Of a stretch of 64,000 nucleotides of DNA, positions 17,995-25,853 are shown piece after piece. The position numbers and the translations under genes were made by a program. Numbering within the stretch: position 1 is the first letter of the stretch; every line of letters begins with the position of its first letter. Under the pieces are notes generated by a model. That model ran no database searches and was not told where the DNA came from. It was given only the letters and a program-made list of their open reading frames with translations. The DNA is taken from positions 1-64,000 of the forward strand of contig CAMOPX010000005.1 in NCBI GenBank assembly GCA_946622415.1, in the 5' to 3' direction. Source of the DNA: an uncultured bacterium. Its GTDB lineage: Bacteria; Cyanobacteriota; Vampirovibrionia; Gastranaerophilales; Gastranaerophilaceae.

Positions 17995-18513
17995 TTATGC
18001 TTTTTGTTTTGCAACGGCATCAATTGCTCTAACAAGAGCAGACATAACGCCATTTATGCTGTATACTAAGCCGCTTGCGGGCGAATTGATAGAACCGAGC
18101 ATTTTTGCGTAAAGTTCTTCTCTGCCGGGCATTGAAGCGAGTTTTTTAGCTTCGTCAGCTGTAAGTACTTTGTTTTCAAGTACTGCACCAAGGATTTCTC
18201 CTTTTTTGTTTTCTTTTATGAATTTTGCTAAAACCTTTGCTGATGCAACTTCATCACCAAAACCAAATGCAATTGCAGTGGGGCCTGTCATTAATTCTGA
18301 AATTGCTTCAAAATTTGTTCCTTTTGCTGCAACTTTACATAATGTGTTTTTAGTAACGGTTAAATCAGATTGAGCTGCTTGTAAACCGCGTCTTAATTCC
18401 GTGATTTCTTCAACGGTAAGACCTCTATAATCGGCAACTACCGCAACTTTAGCATTTTCAAATTGTTTTTTGTAATGTTCAATTTTTTCATTTTTGAATT
18501 GCTTAGTTGACAT
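17995..18513 (-). CDS. rplJ: 50S ribosomal protein L10
   Basis: 172 residues from the ATG at 18513, which follows aaaggaga. The frame stays open through the leader up to 18681 but that part is not L10. L10 anchors L7/L12 to 23S rRNA. Recognisable segments are VVADYRGLTVEEITELR, TVTKNTLCKVAA and the C-terminal helix that binds L12 dimers. It is the first gene of a two-gene operon with its own promoter (18677-18704) and an attenuator-like hairpin in the leader. The usual upstream genes rplK and rplA are missing. Confidence 0.97.
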   Translation of the reverse strand: MSTKQFKNEKIEHYKKQFENAKVAVVADYRGLTVEEITELRRGLQAAQSDLTVTKNTLCKVAAKGTNFEAISELMTGPTAIAFGFGDEVASAKVLAKFIKENKKGEILGAVLENKVLTADEAKKLASMPGREELYAKMLGSINSPASGLVYSINGVMSALVRAIDAVAKQKA

Positions 18514-18554
18514 TTGAAAAATTTCTCCTTTCTGTTGGACTTCGCAAAAATTGA

Positions 18555-18589
18555 CAATAAAAAAGTTTTGCGAGTATAGTACGCAAAAC
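18555..18589 (-). promoter_or_regulatory. Attenuator hairpin in the rplJ leader
   Basis: The leader of about 157 bases contains an 8-bp stem, gttttgcg with cgcaaaac (18565-18589), followed on the minus strand by six T. This is the shape of an intrinsic terminator before the first gene. L10 leaders in many bacteria bind the L10-L12 complex to control transcription or translation. A leader-binding fold was not verified here. Confidence 0.65.
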
Positions 18590-18676
18590 AGCTCAAATAA
18601 GTGTATTATAAAACTTTTTGAACCTGGATTGGATATTAAGATGAAAACATCACCAATCGTCTTTGGTACTGTATTA

Positions 18677-18704
18677 ATCATATAAAATCATAAATAATTG
18701 TCAA
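18677..18704 (-). promoter_or_regulatory. Promoter of rplJ-rplL
   Basis: A perfect TTGACA (18699-18704) and TATGAT (18677-18682) with a 16-base spacer. The expected start is near 18670. One of the best sigma-70 type promoters in the window. Confidence 0.85.
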
Positions 18705-18758
18705 CAGGTTAAAAATTTCTTTAATTTTTATTGAAACATTTCTTAATATTTTCAAAAA

Positions 18759-18815
18759 ATTTAGCAATATTTTTTTTCAGGTATTTTTTTTATTGTGTCA
18801 AAAATATTGCTAAAT
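18759..18815. repeat. 16-bp perfect inverted repeat upstream of the sigma factor gene
   Basis: atttagcaatattttt at 18759-18774 is exactly complementary to 18800-18815, with a 25-base T-rich loop. It lies between the divergent rplJ promoter and the sigma factor gene. It could be an operator, a hairpin RNA or a terminator-like insulator; the sequence does not decide. Confidence 0.6.
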
Positions 18816-18893
18816 AAAAGTTAACATTTTGATGGATTTGCTTTATTTATTTAATAAAGCATGGTAGAATAACAACCCTAGTAGAAAAGAATT

Positions 18894-19523
18894 ATGCAAA
18901 ACACAAAAGAAAAAGTTCTTAAAGATATTCATTTAAAACAGTATGCTGATTTGATTAATAAAATAGCTAAAGTGGAATATCGCTTTGTCGGAGTTCAGCA
19001 TTTAATAGAATACGACGAATTGGTCAACATTGGTTTTCAAACAATAAACATACTTTGTGAGCAAAAAGATTTTGATACATATAATGAATCATATCTTTCA
19101 ACTGCTATTAAATGGGCAATAAGAAATGAATTAAGAACCAGATATCGCTGGTACGGTGTTAAATATAATACATCTAAAGTTCAATTGAATGAAAGCGAAC
19201 AATATGAGCTTAGAGAAGCTATTTACAAAGCTGTTTTGTCAACGGACGAATTGTATGATTCCGAAAAAACATACGAAGTAAAAGATACAAAAAAAACACC
19301 GGAAGAAAATTGCGAATTTTCAATGCTGTCATCTTCTTTAAAGAATGCTGTCATGACATTACCTAAAAGAGAAAGAGATTTGATTGAATCAAAATTCTTT
19401 AAAGAAAAGAAACTCCATGAAATTTCGGATGAATTTTCTATTTCTCAAAGTAGAATTTCAAGAATAATAAAATCCGGATTAGATAAATTAAAAGATGAAT
19501 TGATTAAAAACGAAGCAATTTAA
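18894..19523 (+). CDS. RNA polymerase sigma-70 family factor (small alternative type)
   Basis: 209 residues. The N-terminal half resembles sigma region 2 (EYDELVNIGFQTINIL ... YLSTAIKWAIRNELRTRYRW), where the region 2.3-2.4 helix would open and read the -10 box. The C-terminal half is region 4, with a helix-turn-helix (LPKRERDLIESKFF ... HEISDEFSISQSRISRIIKSGLDKL). Region 1 and most of region 3 are missing, so it is an alternative factor rather than the housekeeping one. No anti-sigma gene is adjacent. The promoter recognised is unknown. Confidence 0.85.
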   Translation: MQNTKEKVLKDIHLKQYADLINKIAKVEYRFVGVQHLIEYDELVNIGFQTINILCEQKDFDTYNESYLSTAIKWAIRNELRTRYRWYGVKYNTSKVQLNESEQYELREAIYKAVLSTDELYDSEKTYEVKDTKKTPEENCEFSMLSSSLKNAVMTLPKRERDLIESKFFKEKKLHEISDEFSISQSRISRIIKSGLDKLKDELIKNEAI

Positions 19524-19524
19524 T

Positions 19525-20739
19525 TTATTCAAAATATTTTTTATCCTTCAATTCATCGGGCATAAATTGTTGAACATAGTCGGGATTGTTGTGCGTATAG
19601 ACATAACCTTCGCCAAAGCCGTATTTTTTAGCGGATTTATAATGCGAATCTCTCAAATGCATCGGAGGCAAATAATCTAAACCTGATTTTATGTCGGCAA
19701 TTGCGGAATCAATTGCCATAATTGCTCTATTAGATTTCTTTGCTTTTGCTACAAATTCAACTGCTTGAGCGAGTGTGATTCTTGCTTCGGGCATTCCTAA
19801 ATGTTCTACGGCCCTCAATGCGGCTTCTGCAATAAGCAATGCTCTAAAATCCGCATTTCCGACATCTTCTGATGCTACAACAATAAGCCTTCTTGCAATA
19901 AATCTCGGATCTTCTCCGGATACTAACATTTTTGCAAGATAATATATTGCAGCATTAGCATCAGAACCTCTTAAACTTTTTTGAAAAGCGCTTGCATAAT
20001 CGTAATGAGAATCTATTGAATATCTGACAGAGGATTTTTGGAGAAGTTCTTCTATTGTGTTTTTTTCTATTGTTTCACCTGACGCAAAGTAGCTGTTTTC
20101 TATTGCATTAAGGCAATATCTTGCATCCCCTGAAGATAATTCAACAATTAAATCAAGCGCTTCATCAGATAATTTTTTTTCACCATACTGTCTTTTTAAA
20201 TATTCAAAACCTTTTAAAGTAATTTTTTTAATTGAATCCTTATCAATAGAATTAAGCATTATTACCTGTGCTCTCGAGATTAAAGCGGGAACTGTATGGA
20301 ATGAAGGATTTTCCGTTGTTGAACCTATAAAGAAAAAAAGTCCGGTCTCGATATATGGCAACAATGCATCCTGCTGTGTTTTTGAAAATCTGTGGATTTC
20401 ATCTATAAAAACAATTGTTTTTATACCCTCTCTGAGTTTTATTTTTGCATTTTGCGCAGTTTCTTTTATTTCCTTTACACCTGAATTAACAGCAGAAAGT
20501 TCAACAAAATCCGCATTATGAAAAGAGGCGCATAGTCTTGCAAGCGTAGTTTTTCCGCACCCCGGAGGGCCCCATAGAATAAAAGAAAATAATCTTTTTG
20601 CCATTAATAATTTGTAAAAAGGGGAATTAGGATTAATTACTTTTGTTTGTCCCAAATATTCATCCAGCGTTTTTGGGCGCATTAATTCCGCAAGAGGTGT
20701 TTGTTTGTTATTATTTTCTAATGTATCAAATAAATTCAT
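19525..20739 (-). CDS. rarA: Replication-associated recombination protein A (MgsA/RarA/WRNIP1 type AAA ATPase)
   Basis: 404 residues. It is a clamp-loader-like AAA+ ATPase acting at stalled replication forks. Visible are LAELMRPKTLDEYLGQ, Walker A WGPPGCGKTT (near 55-63), Walker B IVFIDEIHRF, sensor IGSTTENPSF and the C-terminal tetramerisation region (GEDPRFIARRLIVVASEDVG). The start codon overlaps the stop of the upstream paralogue-family gene (ATGA), so it is translationally coupled to that gene, an unusual partner. Confidence 0.95.
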   Translation of the reverse strand: MNLFDTLENNNKQTPLAELMRPKTLDEYLGQTKVINPNSPFYKLLMAKRLFSFILWGPPGCGKTTLARLCASFHNADFVELSAVNSGVKEIKETAQNAKIKLREGIKTIVFIDEIHRFSKTQQDALLPYIETGLFFFIGSTTENPSFHTVPALISRAQVIMLNSIDKDSIKKITLKGFEYLKRQYGEKKLSDEALDLIVELSSGDARYCLNAIENSYFASGETIEKNTIEELLQKSSVRYSIDSHYDYASAFQKSLRGSDANAAIYYLAKMLVSGEDPRFIARRLIVVASEDVGNADFRALLIAEAALRAVEHLGMPEARITLAQAVEFVAKAKKSNRAIMAIDSAIADIKSGLDYLPPMHLRDSHYKSAKKYGFGEGYVYTHNNPDYVQQFMPDELKDKKYFE

Positions 20740-21368
20740 CTTAACTGTTCTTTATAAGCTTCTGTTGCGTGATTTATTCCGTTTAATAAATTATTAAGTT
20801 CTTTTTTATCTTTATAATCACCATTAATTAATTTAAAAAACATATCTGTCGCATAAGATACATTTTGTATGATTATTAAATCTTCAGGTGAAAATTGTTT
20901 GACAAGGTCAAAATTTTCCATTGCTTTTGGGACAAGTTTTTTTTGCTTTTTTTCAAACGGAATCAAAATATCTGCCAGTATTGAATCATCTATTGCGGCT
21001 AATTGCTCTTTAGACAATTGTTGCAGTTGGTCGTACCTTAAAGGAGTTTTTAAAAATAGACGGTCCTTTACTGTTGAATATATAGGCGCTACTCTTTTGG
21101 CAAAAATTGCATCCTCGTTAAGACGAATTTCATAACGAATCTTTGCCATTTTAATTCTTTTATTAAATAATTCTTGATTTTTTTCATCAGAATTTAAAAT
21201 GTTTTCCATAAATTCATCATCACACAAACCTTTGTCGCTATCAGACAATGAAAATGAATCATTTGGCATTGAAATTGTTGTTTTATGGACAGGTATGGCA
21301 TTAAAATTTCTTTTGTTAAAATTTAGTGTCGATTTAACGGGTGTTATAAATTGTGTTTTTTTAATCAA
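20736..21368 (-). CDS. Paralogue-family protein 1 (unrecognised family)
   Basis: About 210 residues from the TTG at 21368, which lies seven bases after agggag. The frame opens 48 bases earlier without a ribosome site. The N-terminus ends in a phenylalanine motif (TLNFNKRNF). The C-terminal part shares three blocks with the two genes upstream: a helix (KRIKMAKIRYEIRL), then YDQLQQLSKEQLAAIDD, then VKQFSPEDLIIIQ. No catalytic signature is visible and the two LS-E blocks look like helical repeats. Coupled to rarA by a 4-base overlap. Function unknown. Confidence 0.7.
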   Translation of the reverse strand: MIKKTQFITPVKSTLNFNKRNFNAIPVHKTTISMPNDSFSLSDSDKGLCDDEFMENILNSDEKNQELFNKRIKMAKIRYEIRLNEDAIFAKRVAPIYSTVKDRLFLKTPLRYDQLQQLSKEQLAAIDDSILADILIPFEKKQKKLVPKAMENFDLVKQFSPEDLIIIQNVSYATDMFFKLINGDYKDKKELNNLLNGINHATEAYKEQLR

Positions 21369-21461
21369 AACTTTTCTCCCTAATTGGTATATTTCTTTAA
21401 ATAAAAAATGCAACAAAAGATTTAATTGATTTTGTCAGCTTTACAATTTTATAAACAAATA

Positions 21462-21492
21462 AAAAAAAACACAAGGATTTTCTTGTGTTTTT
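21462..21492 (-). terminator. Terminator after paralogue-family gene 2
   Basis: An 11-bp or longer stem, aaaaacacaag with cttgtgttttt, with a 6-base loop and a long T-run on the minus strand. It separates gene 2 from gene 1, so gene 1 and rarA form a separate unit. Confidence 0.85.
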
Positions 21493-21517
21493 TAAAAAAT
21501 ATTTTAAATTTTTAAAT

Positions 21518-22138
21518 TTATTTTGAATTTTTTTCTATGCCTTTTTTGATAGCATCTATATATTGGTCAAGTCCAAAGGATGAATTGAAATTTCCTTCCA
21601 AAATATTTTCAAGCATTTTTCTTCCCATAGGCATTTCTTGTATAATAATAATTTCCTCGGGCGATAACGTTTTTAGCCAATCAAATTCTTTTATCTCTTC
21701 TTTGGTGTATTTATCTAAAATACTTTTTAGCGTAATATCGTCAATTGCGGCTACTTGTTCGTCTGATAATGTTGAAAGCTGTTTGTATCTTATTTCTGAT
21801 GGCATTTCGCCGCTTAAATTTGCAAGTGAAGAAGCTCTTGATTGCAAAGTTATTCCGTTTGCTAATCTTGAAGTGTATAAATCTTTTGCATGTTTGATAT
21901 TTTCTTTTATTCTCGCATTAAATTCATCACTTGTTTCAGGCGTTCCTAAAGCAGGCATTTCTTGAGATTTTGTGATATTTGCTTCTCCCAAAATACCTAA
22001 AGCAGTCAAAGCAGTTTCAAGTCTTTCCTGACCATTTTTAATTTGTTCAAATGCTTGTCTTGCTTCTTTTTTTTGTTGATTAAAATTTCCGTATTCCGGA
22101 TTTGGAAATACAAGAGCAGGTGATGTAATATTATTCAT
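21518..22138 (-). CDS. Paralogue-family protein 2 (unrecognised family)
   Basis: 206 residues, with a strong aaggaa site before the ATG. The N-terminal half is a predicted helical, charged region (KKEARQAFEQIKNGQERLE). The C-terminal half carries the family blocks YKQLSTLSDEQVAAIDD, LKTLSPEEIIIIQ and a terminal helix LDQYIDAIKKGIEK. No signal peptide or membrane segment. It lies 20 bases after gene 3, so the two share an operon that ends at the terminator 21462-21492. No function is proposed. Confidence 0.72.
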   Translation of the reverse strand: MNNITSPALVFPNPEYGNFNQQKKEARQAFEQIKNGQERLETALTALGILGEANITKSQEMPALGTPETSDEFNARIKENIKHAKDLYTSRLANGITLQSRASSLANLSGEMPSEIRYKQLSTLSDEQVAAIDDITLKSILDKYTKEEIKEFDWLKTLSPEEIIIIQEMPMGRKMLENILEGNFNSSFGLDQYIDAIKKGIEKNSK

Positions 22139-22158
22139 TTTTCCTTCTTTCTGTTATT

Positions 22159-22962
22159 TTACAGTCGACTTATGTATAACATCATAGTGTCAAGTGCGTA
22201 TCCGTTTGTTTCGTTTTCCAGCATATCGAATAAAATATTTCTTCCTTGTTTATCTGCCTGAGCTTTTATTAATTGTTCAGGTGATAGGGATTTTAACAAT
22301 TTCATATTTTTTAACTTGGCAGAGTTGTTATTACTGTATACAAGGCGGTCTATCGTTTTATCGTCCAATGCTGTGAATTGCTCTTTTGCTAATGTTTTTA
22401 ATTGCACTATTCTTATTTTAGATGATTTAGCATCTTTGTTTTTCGGATTATCAGCACCTTGTACTTTTTTTATTCTCTCAAGAAAGCCTGTTCTGTCATC
22501 AAGCCTTGATTCATATTCTATTTTAGCTTTTGCAACTCTTTCTTGAAATTCCGCTTTTGCTTCTGATAAAGTTTTTATGGTTTTTGGATTTCTTGCTATG
22601 TCACTTTCGACTTTTTGTGTTTCTTGTACAGTTTTATCTAAAGATTTGCCGGCAGCTTTGCTGAGAGCTGAATCTGCGAGTGCATCTGCTGATTTTGGAT
22701 TGATTTCTGTTTTTTGTATCACATCACTATTTTTTTGTACTGTTGTATTAACTGCTTCTTGGATAGGTTTTGTGCTTTTATTTTTCACAAAAACCCCGAT
22801 TCCTATTCCTGCTGCAGCAAGAGCACCCAATACAACCAATGTCTTTTTGAGCTTTGATTCTTGGTTGGGTATGTAAAATGTTGAATTGTTTATTTTTTTG
22901 TACTTGTATTTAGTACTTTTTGTATTTGTATTTCCTGTAAAACTAACGTTTTGAATTTGCAT
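22159..22962 (-). CDS. Paralogue-family protein 3, membrane-anchored
   Basis: 267 residues. The N-terminus has the MQIQNVSFTGN motif seen in other proteins of this window, then a membrane helix (about 40-59, LVVLGALAAAGIGIGVF), a long low-complexity helical region, and the family blocks VQLKTLAKEQFTALDD and LKSLSPEQLIKAQ in the C-terminal 100 residues. An agaggt ribosome site precedes the ATG. It differs from its two paralogues in having the anchor. It is the first gene of the operon with gene 2. Family and role unknown. Confidence 0.72.
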   Translation of the reverse strand: MQIQNVSFTGNTNTKSTKYKYKKINNSTFYIPNQESKLKKTLVVLGALAAAGIGIGVFVKNKSTKPIQEAVNTTVQKNSDVIQKTEINPKSADALADSALSKAAGKSLDKTVQETQKVESDIARNPKTIKTLSEAKAEFQERVAKAKIEYESRLDDRTGFLERIKKVQGADNPKNKDAKSSKIRIVQLKTLAKEQFTALDDKTIDRLVYSNNNSAKLKNMKLLKSLSPEQLIKAQADKQGRNILFDMLENETNGYALDTMMLYISRL

Positions 22963-23103
22963 ACTTACCTCTTGTTGATTTGCAGTCTTTAGTATAACGT
23001 CTATGATTATGATATTTTGATATTTTTTCGTACTTCATTTACAAAACTTTACAACAATCATTGTTTTCTCTGGTATAAAATAATTGTTATATTGGAGTTT
23101 AAA

Positions 23104-24351
23104 ATGAAAAAAACTGTTTTATTTTGGTTGTTTATTATATTTTTGCTTGCTGCGGGATTAATTGCGGTTACTTATTTTCAAAAAGACAGAAGCAAAAAGC
23201 TTGTTTTTTGGTCAATACAATTAAAGCCTGTTTATGAAAAGCAGATGTATGATATTATAAAGGTTTTTGAAAAAAATCATCCTCAATACAAGGTTGTTTG
23301 GGTAGATATTCCGATACAAGAAGCTCAAAAAAGAACCCTTGCTTCAATATTATCATCAAATCCACCGGATATTGTTAATTTGAATCCTGATTTTTCAATT
23401 ATTTTGGCTCAAAAAAATGCGCTTTATAATTTTACGGAAAAGGATGCAAACGATTTTTTGCCTGCGCTCGTAAATAAATTAAAATACAAAGGAAAAATAT
23501 ACGCTCTGCCATTTTACGCCACGAGTCCCGTCACAATATACAATAAAGAAATTTATAATAAATGCGTAAATTCAAGTTTTATCAAATCTTATTCTGAGCT
23601 TGATAAAATATCCAAAAAACTTAAAAACTGTTCTAAAATTCCGGTATTTTCAGGCAGTATAAATGAAAACGATAATTTATCAAAAATTTTAAACAAATAT
23701 AATGTTTATGATTTAAATTCGGATTATCAGCTTCAAAAAACGATTGAAATATATTCTCTTTTTAACGGATTATATAAATCCAACGAATTACCGAAAGATA
23801 TTCTTTCAATTAATCACAGAGAAAATATTGAGAAATATATGTCTAATCAGGCATTGATTATTGTTGCAGGTTCTAATTTTATAAACATGATTAAACAAAA
23901 TGCACCGGAAATTTATTCAAAATCGGAAATATCGCAACAACTGACGGGTGATAATGAAAAATATGATGTTTCGCTTATGAATCTCATTATTCCTTTAAAA
24001 TCAAAAAATAAACAAATGGCGCTTGAATTTATTAAAATATTAACAGAAAAAGATAATCAGCTTGAATTTGCAAAGATAACCAACGTTTTGCCTGCAAATA
24101 AATATGCTCTAAATAATGATTATTTTAAAAACTGCTCATCTGATTTATATGAAAAATCAAGATGTGTCGGTGCAAAACAGCTGAATAATTTGGTTCAAAA
24201 AGATTTCGGCGACGAAAATAAAAAGTTGATTAATGAAAAAATTAATAAGGTATTGGAAGAAATACTTTTGAATGACAGTGTAAATCAATCACAAATCAAA
24301 GAAAAAGTTGAAAAATTATCCAAAGAAGTAAAATTGCTGCAATCAATGTGA
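23104..24351 (+). CDS. Extracellular solute-binding protein (ABC sugar type, family 1-like)
   Basis: 415 residues from the ATG at 23104 (ggag seven bases upstream); the frame opens earlier without a site. A hydrophobic N-terminal segment (4-22) acts as a signal or anchor; no lipobox cysteine is seen, so it may stay membrane-tethered. The rest matches substrate-binding proteins: VFWSIQLKPVYEKQMYDIIKVFEKNHP, SSNPPDIVNLNPDFS and YALPFYATSPVTIYNKEI. It would capture a sugar or similar solute outside the membrane. No permease or ATPase genes are adjacent, so the transporter is encoded elsewhere. Confidence 0.82.
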   Translation: MKKTVLFWLFIIFLLAAGLIAVTYFQKDRSKKLVFWSIQLKPVYEKQMYDIIKVFEKNHPQYKVVWVDIPIQEAQKRTLASILSSNPPDIVNLNPDFSIILAQKNALYNFTEKDANDFLPALVNKLKYKGKIYALPFYATSPVTIYNKEIYNKCVNSSFIKSYSELDKISKKLKNCSKIPVFSGSINENDNLSKILNKYNVYDLNSDYQLQKTIEIYSLFNGLYKSNELPKDILSINHRENIEKYMSNQALIIVAGSNFINMIKQNAPEIYSKSEISQQLTGDNEKYDVSLMNLIIPLKSKNKQMALEFIKILTEKDNQLEFAKITNVLPANKYALNNDYFKNCSSDLYEKSRCVGAKQLNNLVQKDFGDENKKLINEKINKVLEEILLNDSVNQSQIKEKVEKLSKEVKLLQSM

Positions 24352-24362
24352 CTTGCAGCAAT
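24333..24362. terminator. Hairpin at the end of the solute-binding protein gene
   Basis: A perfect 10-bp stem, attgctgcaa with ttgcagcaat, overlaps the stop codon between convergent genes. There is no strong T-run, so termination is probable but not certain. Confidence 0.5.
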
Positions 24363-24390
24363 TAATTATATATATAAAAAATAAAACTTG

Positions 24391-24663
24391 TTAATTTTTA
24401 CCATTAAGACTTTTAACGGAGTTATTAATGCCTTTTAAGCATTTAACTGCCAATATTATTGCGGCAGTTATGACACCTGCTCCTATAGCGGTTTCTTTGG
24501 TAATATTGTTTTCTTTTAATTTATTGGTAAATTCAAAAGAATCTTTGTTTTCCGTTATTTTTGTCTTTGCAAAATTTGTAACACCTTTTACCGTATCAGT
24601 TGTATGGCTGCCGATATCATTCAGTGTTCTTATTATATTGTTTCCTACTTGTTTAATTTCCAT
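24391..24663 (-). CDS. Small membrane protein
   Basis: 90 residues, not recognised. There is one hydrophobic helix near the C-terminus (about 56-74, TAIGAGVITAAIILAVKCL), preceded by an amphipathic region. It starts four bases after the stop of the gene at 24668 and must be co-transcribed with it. It could be a helper or partner of that larger membrane-associated protein; this is inferred from position only. Confidence 0.6.
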   Translation of the reverse strand: MEIKQVGNNIIRTLNDIGSHTTDTVKGVTNFAKTKITENKDSFEFTNKLKENNITKETAIGAGVITAAIILAVKCLKGINNSVKSLNGKN

Positions 24664-24667
24664 TTTT

Positions 24668-25321
24668 TTATGCCACTATATTTCCTACTGCTGTCAGCAC
24701 TTCTCCCAGTGCGCCTAAACTGCTTTGTGTTTGTTTATATGCTGAAACATTTTTTTCTAAAACGTCCTTAACTCCATTTCCATTTGTATCAGCTTTAAGA
24801 ATCTCAGGTGTATTTTTAATCATTGCCGCAACGCCGACAGCTGTAGTTGCTAATTTTGTTGGATTGTTAATTTTAGAAACTTTGTTTGATACGGCTGAAG
24901 CAGCTTTTGAAATGAGTTCTACAGACTTTTTCATAAATTTGTTTGAAGCTTCATTATTTAAAATTTCACTGCCTTTTCCTTTTAATGCTTGTCCTAATTT
25001 TGATGCATTTCCGGCTACAAATCCTGCAAACTCGCTTGCATATTTGCTTGTATATTTATTTGAATTTACAAGCTCAATTGCGGCTTTTGATGTACCTTTT
25101 CCTATTGCAAAAGGAATTACTGCCGCACAAATTAATGCAATTGCTGATTCAACAGGGCTTTTTATAACAGGTTGTTTTGAAGATGAAATTTCTAACGTAT
25201 CACCATCCTCGTATTCCTGATAGTCGCTATATCTGCTTGCTATATTTGCTAATGTTTCAATATTATCATCTGTAATATTTGATGAGAAATTTGGTGATGA
25301 ACCTATTGCACTAACTTGCAT
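24668..25321 (-). CDS. Membrane-associated protein with an EF-hand-like loop
   Basis: 217 residues. The N-terminus MQVSAIGSSPNFSSN fits the short F-containing motif found on other proteins here. A hydrophobic stretch at about 60-76 (SAIALICAAVIPFAIG) is followed by Ala/Lys-rich helices. Near the C-terminus DTNGNGVKDVLE fits a calcium-binding EF-hand/dockerin-type loop with ligands at positions 1, 3, 5, 9 and 12. An excellent aaggaggt ribosome site precedes the ATG. First gene of a two-gene operon with a palindrome inside its promoter. Family unknown. Confidence 0.68.
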   Translation of the reverse strand: MQVSAIGSSPNFSSNITDDNIETLANIASRYSDYQEYEDGDTLEISSSKQPVIKSPVESAIALICAAVIPFAIGKGTSKAAIELVNSNKYTSKYASEFAGFVAGNASKLGQALKGKGSEILNNEASNKFMKKSVELISKAASAVSNKVSKINNPTKLATTAVGVAAMIKNTPEILKADTNGNGVKDVLEKNVSAYKQTQSSLGALGEVLTAVGNIVA

Positions 25322-25387
25322 TTGAAAACCTCCTTGGGATTTTTATCTACACCTGTATAAACACTAAACATATTTTTATTTGCTATT

Positions 25388-25417
25388 TTTATAACATATT
25401 TTTACATATGTTAACAA
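25388..25417 (-). promoter_or_regulatory. Promoter with operator-like palindrome for the 25321 operon
   Basis: TTGTTA (25412-25417) and TATAAA (25388-25393) with an 18-base spacer. An 8-bp perfect inverted repeat, taacatat (25392-25399) with atatgtta (25406-25413), fills the spacer and touches both boxes, as a repressor operator would. Confidence 0.6.
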
Positions 25418-25548
25418 TTGGTATATTTTCTTATTTTATCTTATTCTATATGAAATAAAAATGCAAATAAATTTTTACTTGAAATAATAAATTTTTTTGT
25501 TAGTATTGAGAATAGGTTATTGAACTTTAAAAAGAAATAAATTGGACT

Positions 25549-25620
<72 letters not shown>

Positions 25621-25853
25621 AATATTTCTGAAGAAACATTGACAATCAGGATTCAAACCCAAGGTTTCTACCTCTAAAGAATTTGCTCAAATACTTTCGC
25701 ATTTTCTTCGGCAGAGTCTCCGGGCTATTTATTTGTTTCAAATTTTTAAAGCTTTTAACCAATCTCTATTCTCTTATTTTTAATATTAATTTAATATTAA
25801 GGTTAGAAAATTATTAAGACTAAACAAAGCTGTTATTGCTGGGATGAGTTATT
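25621..25853. other. Intergenic region between tRNA and tolC-like gene
   Basis: 233 bases without a gene. The stretch 25640-25730, read on the minus strand, contains ggtttgaatcc and other tRNA T-arm-like pieces but no complete cloverleaf, so it may be a decayed tRNA. The AT-rich part after 25740 presumably holds the promoter of the secretion operon; no clear -35/-10 pair was identified. Confidence 0.4.

Noticed and set aside
18514-18681. N-terminal extension of rplJ in the same frame
   Set aside because: L10 starts at the ATG with a strong ribosome site; the extension coincides with the promoter-proximal leader and attenuator hairpin.
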